Source: an uncultured Eubacteriales bacterium (GTDB taxonomy: Bacteria; Bacillota; Clostridia; Oscillospirales; CAG-272). From it: 5,428 nt of DNA. Below are positions 4,897 through 5,428 of the stretch, in pieces (position 1 is the stretch's first letter; each line of letters opens with the position of its first letter). The notes under the pieces were generated by a model. That model worked only from the letters and a program-made list of their open reading frames with translations. It ran no database searches and was not told the origin of the DNA. The stretch covers positions 1 to 5,428 of the forward strand of contig CAKSPL010000102.1 of the NCBI GenBank assembly GCA_934481325.1, given 5' to 3'. Both the position numbers and the translations under genes were made by a program.

Positions 4897-5428
4897 ATGA
4901 ACAACCGTTTTACTGCAAAAGCACAAAATGTACTGAATAATGCCCTCCGCATTGCTGCGGCACTGGGGCATACCTATATCGGCTCCGAACATCTGTTGCT
5001 CTCCCTCGCGGCAGAAAGCGAGGGCGTAGCGGCAAAATTGCTTGCCGCACGCGGCATCACGCCGGATGACATCCGGCGTGTTCTGGTGGAAACAACGGGT
5101 CAGGGGACGATGAGCAACGTAACCCCCACCGATATGACGCCGCGCACCAAGCGGATTTTGGAGGCTTCCGCCGTGGAATCCGAAAAATGCGGGCAAAACT
5201 ACATCGGCACCGAGCATCTGTTGCTGGCACTGCTCTCCGAGCGGGATTCGGTGGCGGTGCAGGTGCTGGAAGAACTCGGCATTTCCGCAGAGGAACTCCG
5301 AAACGACGTGATTGCGTTTCTGAACGATTCGCCCGTAAGCGGTAAGCGCGAAAAGAGCAACCGCGAGAGCGGGAACGCCAAAGGCGTGCTTGCCAATACC
5401 CCCACACTTGCCAATTACGGCAGAGATC
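4897..5428 (+). CDS. clpC: ClpC, AAA+ unfoldase of the ClpCP protease (5' part only; continues past window end)
   Basis: The visible part is 177 residues with no stop; full-length ClpC is usually about 810. The ATG at 4897 follows AGGTGA (4886-4891), and MNNRFTAKAQ aligns with the usual family start. ClpC unfolds substrates and feeds them to ClpP. Two Clp_N repeats are present (about 4-68 and 78-145), with the paired signatures 'GHTYIGSEHLLLSL' (24-37) and 'GQNYIGTEHLLLALL' (99-113). Arg4, Thr6 and Glu31, and in the second repeat Thr81 and Glu106, align with the residues that bind phosphoarginine in B. subtilis ClpC. The tail 'TPTLANYGRD' (168-177) is the entry to the first ATPase domain; Walker motifs lie beyond the window. 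It is separated from mcsB by 87 bases with two hairpins and no CtsR site, so it is probably transcribed from the ctsR promoter. Confidence 0.96.
   Translation, partial: MNNRFTAKAQNVLNNALRIAAALGHTYIGSEHLLLSLAAESEGVAAKLLAARGITPDDIRRVLVETTGQGTMSNVTPTDMTPRTKRILEASAVESEKCGQNYIGTEHLLLALLSERDSVAVQVLEELGISAEELRNDVIAFLNDSPVSGKREKSNRESGNAKGVLANTPTLANYGRD

Noticed and set aside
1..5428. CRISPR array, insertion sequence, rRNA or riboswitch
   Set aside because: No regularly spaced direct repeats, transposase frame with terminal inverted repeats, rRNA stretch or recognisable riboswitch core was seen.

Overview
The window looks like chromosomal DNA from a spore-forming, low-to-mid GC Firmicute of the class Clostridia, probably an Oscillospiraceae/Ruminococcaceae-type gut lineage. 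Three things suggest this: the gene order ctsR-mcsA-mcsB-clpC, a cluster of proteins resembling the non-catalytic part of clostridial spore cortex-lytic enzyme SleC, and strong AGGAGG-type ribosome binding sites with intrinsic terminators. The taxonomic placement is inference. All protein genes are on the + strand.

Positions 1-194 hold a divergent control region. On the minus strand there is a strong housekeeping promoter (TTGATT-17-TATACT) followed by the 5' half of a tRNA-Leu(CAA). The tRNA match stops just after the anticodon loop, and the remaining 33 bases to the window edge do not look like a tRNA 3' half. On the + strand, a sequence resembling a mother-cell sporulation promoter (CATACACT) precedes the first gene.

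Positions 195-2551 hold a tightly packed three-gene operon. It encodes a small beta-sandwich-like protein, a SpoIID-like protein with three peptidoglycan-binding repeats, and a small protein with two more such repeats. Gene spacing is 9 nt, then a 4-nt ATGA overlap. Together they resemble SleC taken apart into separate polypeptides, without a recognisable C-terminal lytic domain. A role in the spore envelope or cortex is inferred. The operon ends at a well-formed intrinsic terminator (2619-2651).

Positions 2652-5428 hold the class III heat-shock operon: ctsR, mcsA, mcsB and the 5' third or less of clpC, which runs off the window. The sigma-A promoter (TTGACT-17-TATAAT) is embedded in three CtsR-type heptad-pair operators, so autoregulation by CtsR is very likely. 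The products form one circuit. CtsR represses the operon. McsB, activated by McsA, phosphorylates arginines on CtsR and on damaged proteins. The ClpC N-domain binds phosphoarginine and delivers substrates to ClpP. The catalytic and binding residues of each step are visible here. The mcsB-clpC gap (87 nt) contains two hairpins, and the second could occlude the clpC ribosome binding site.
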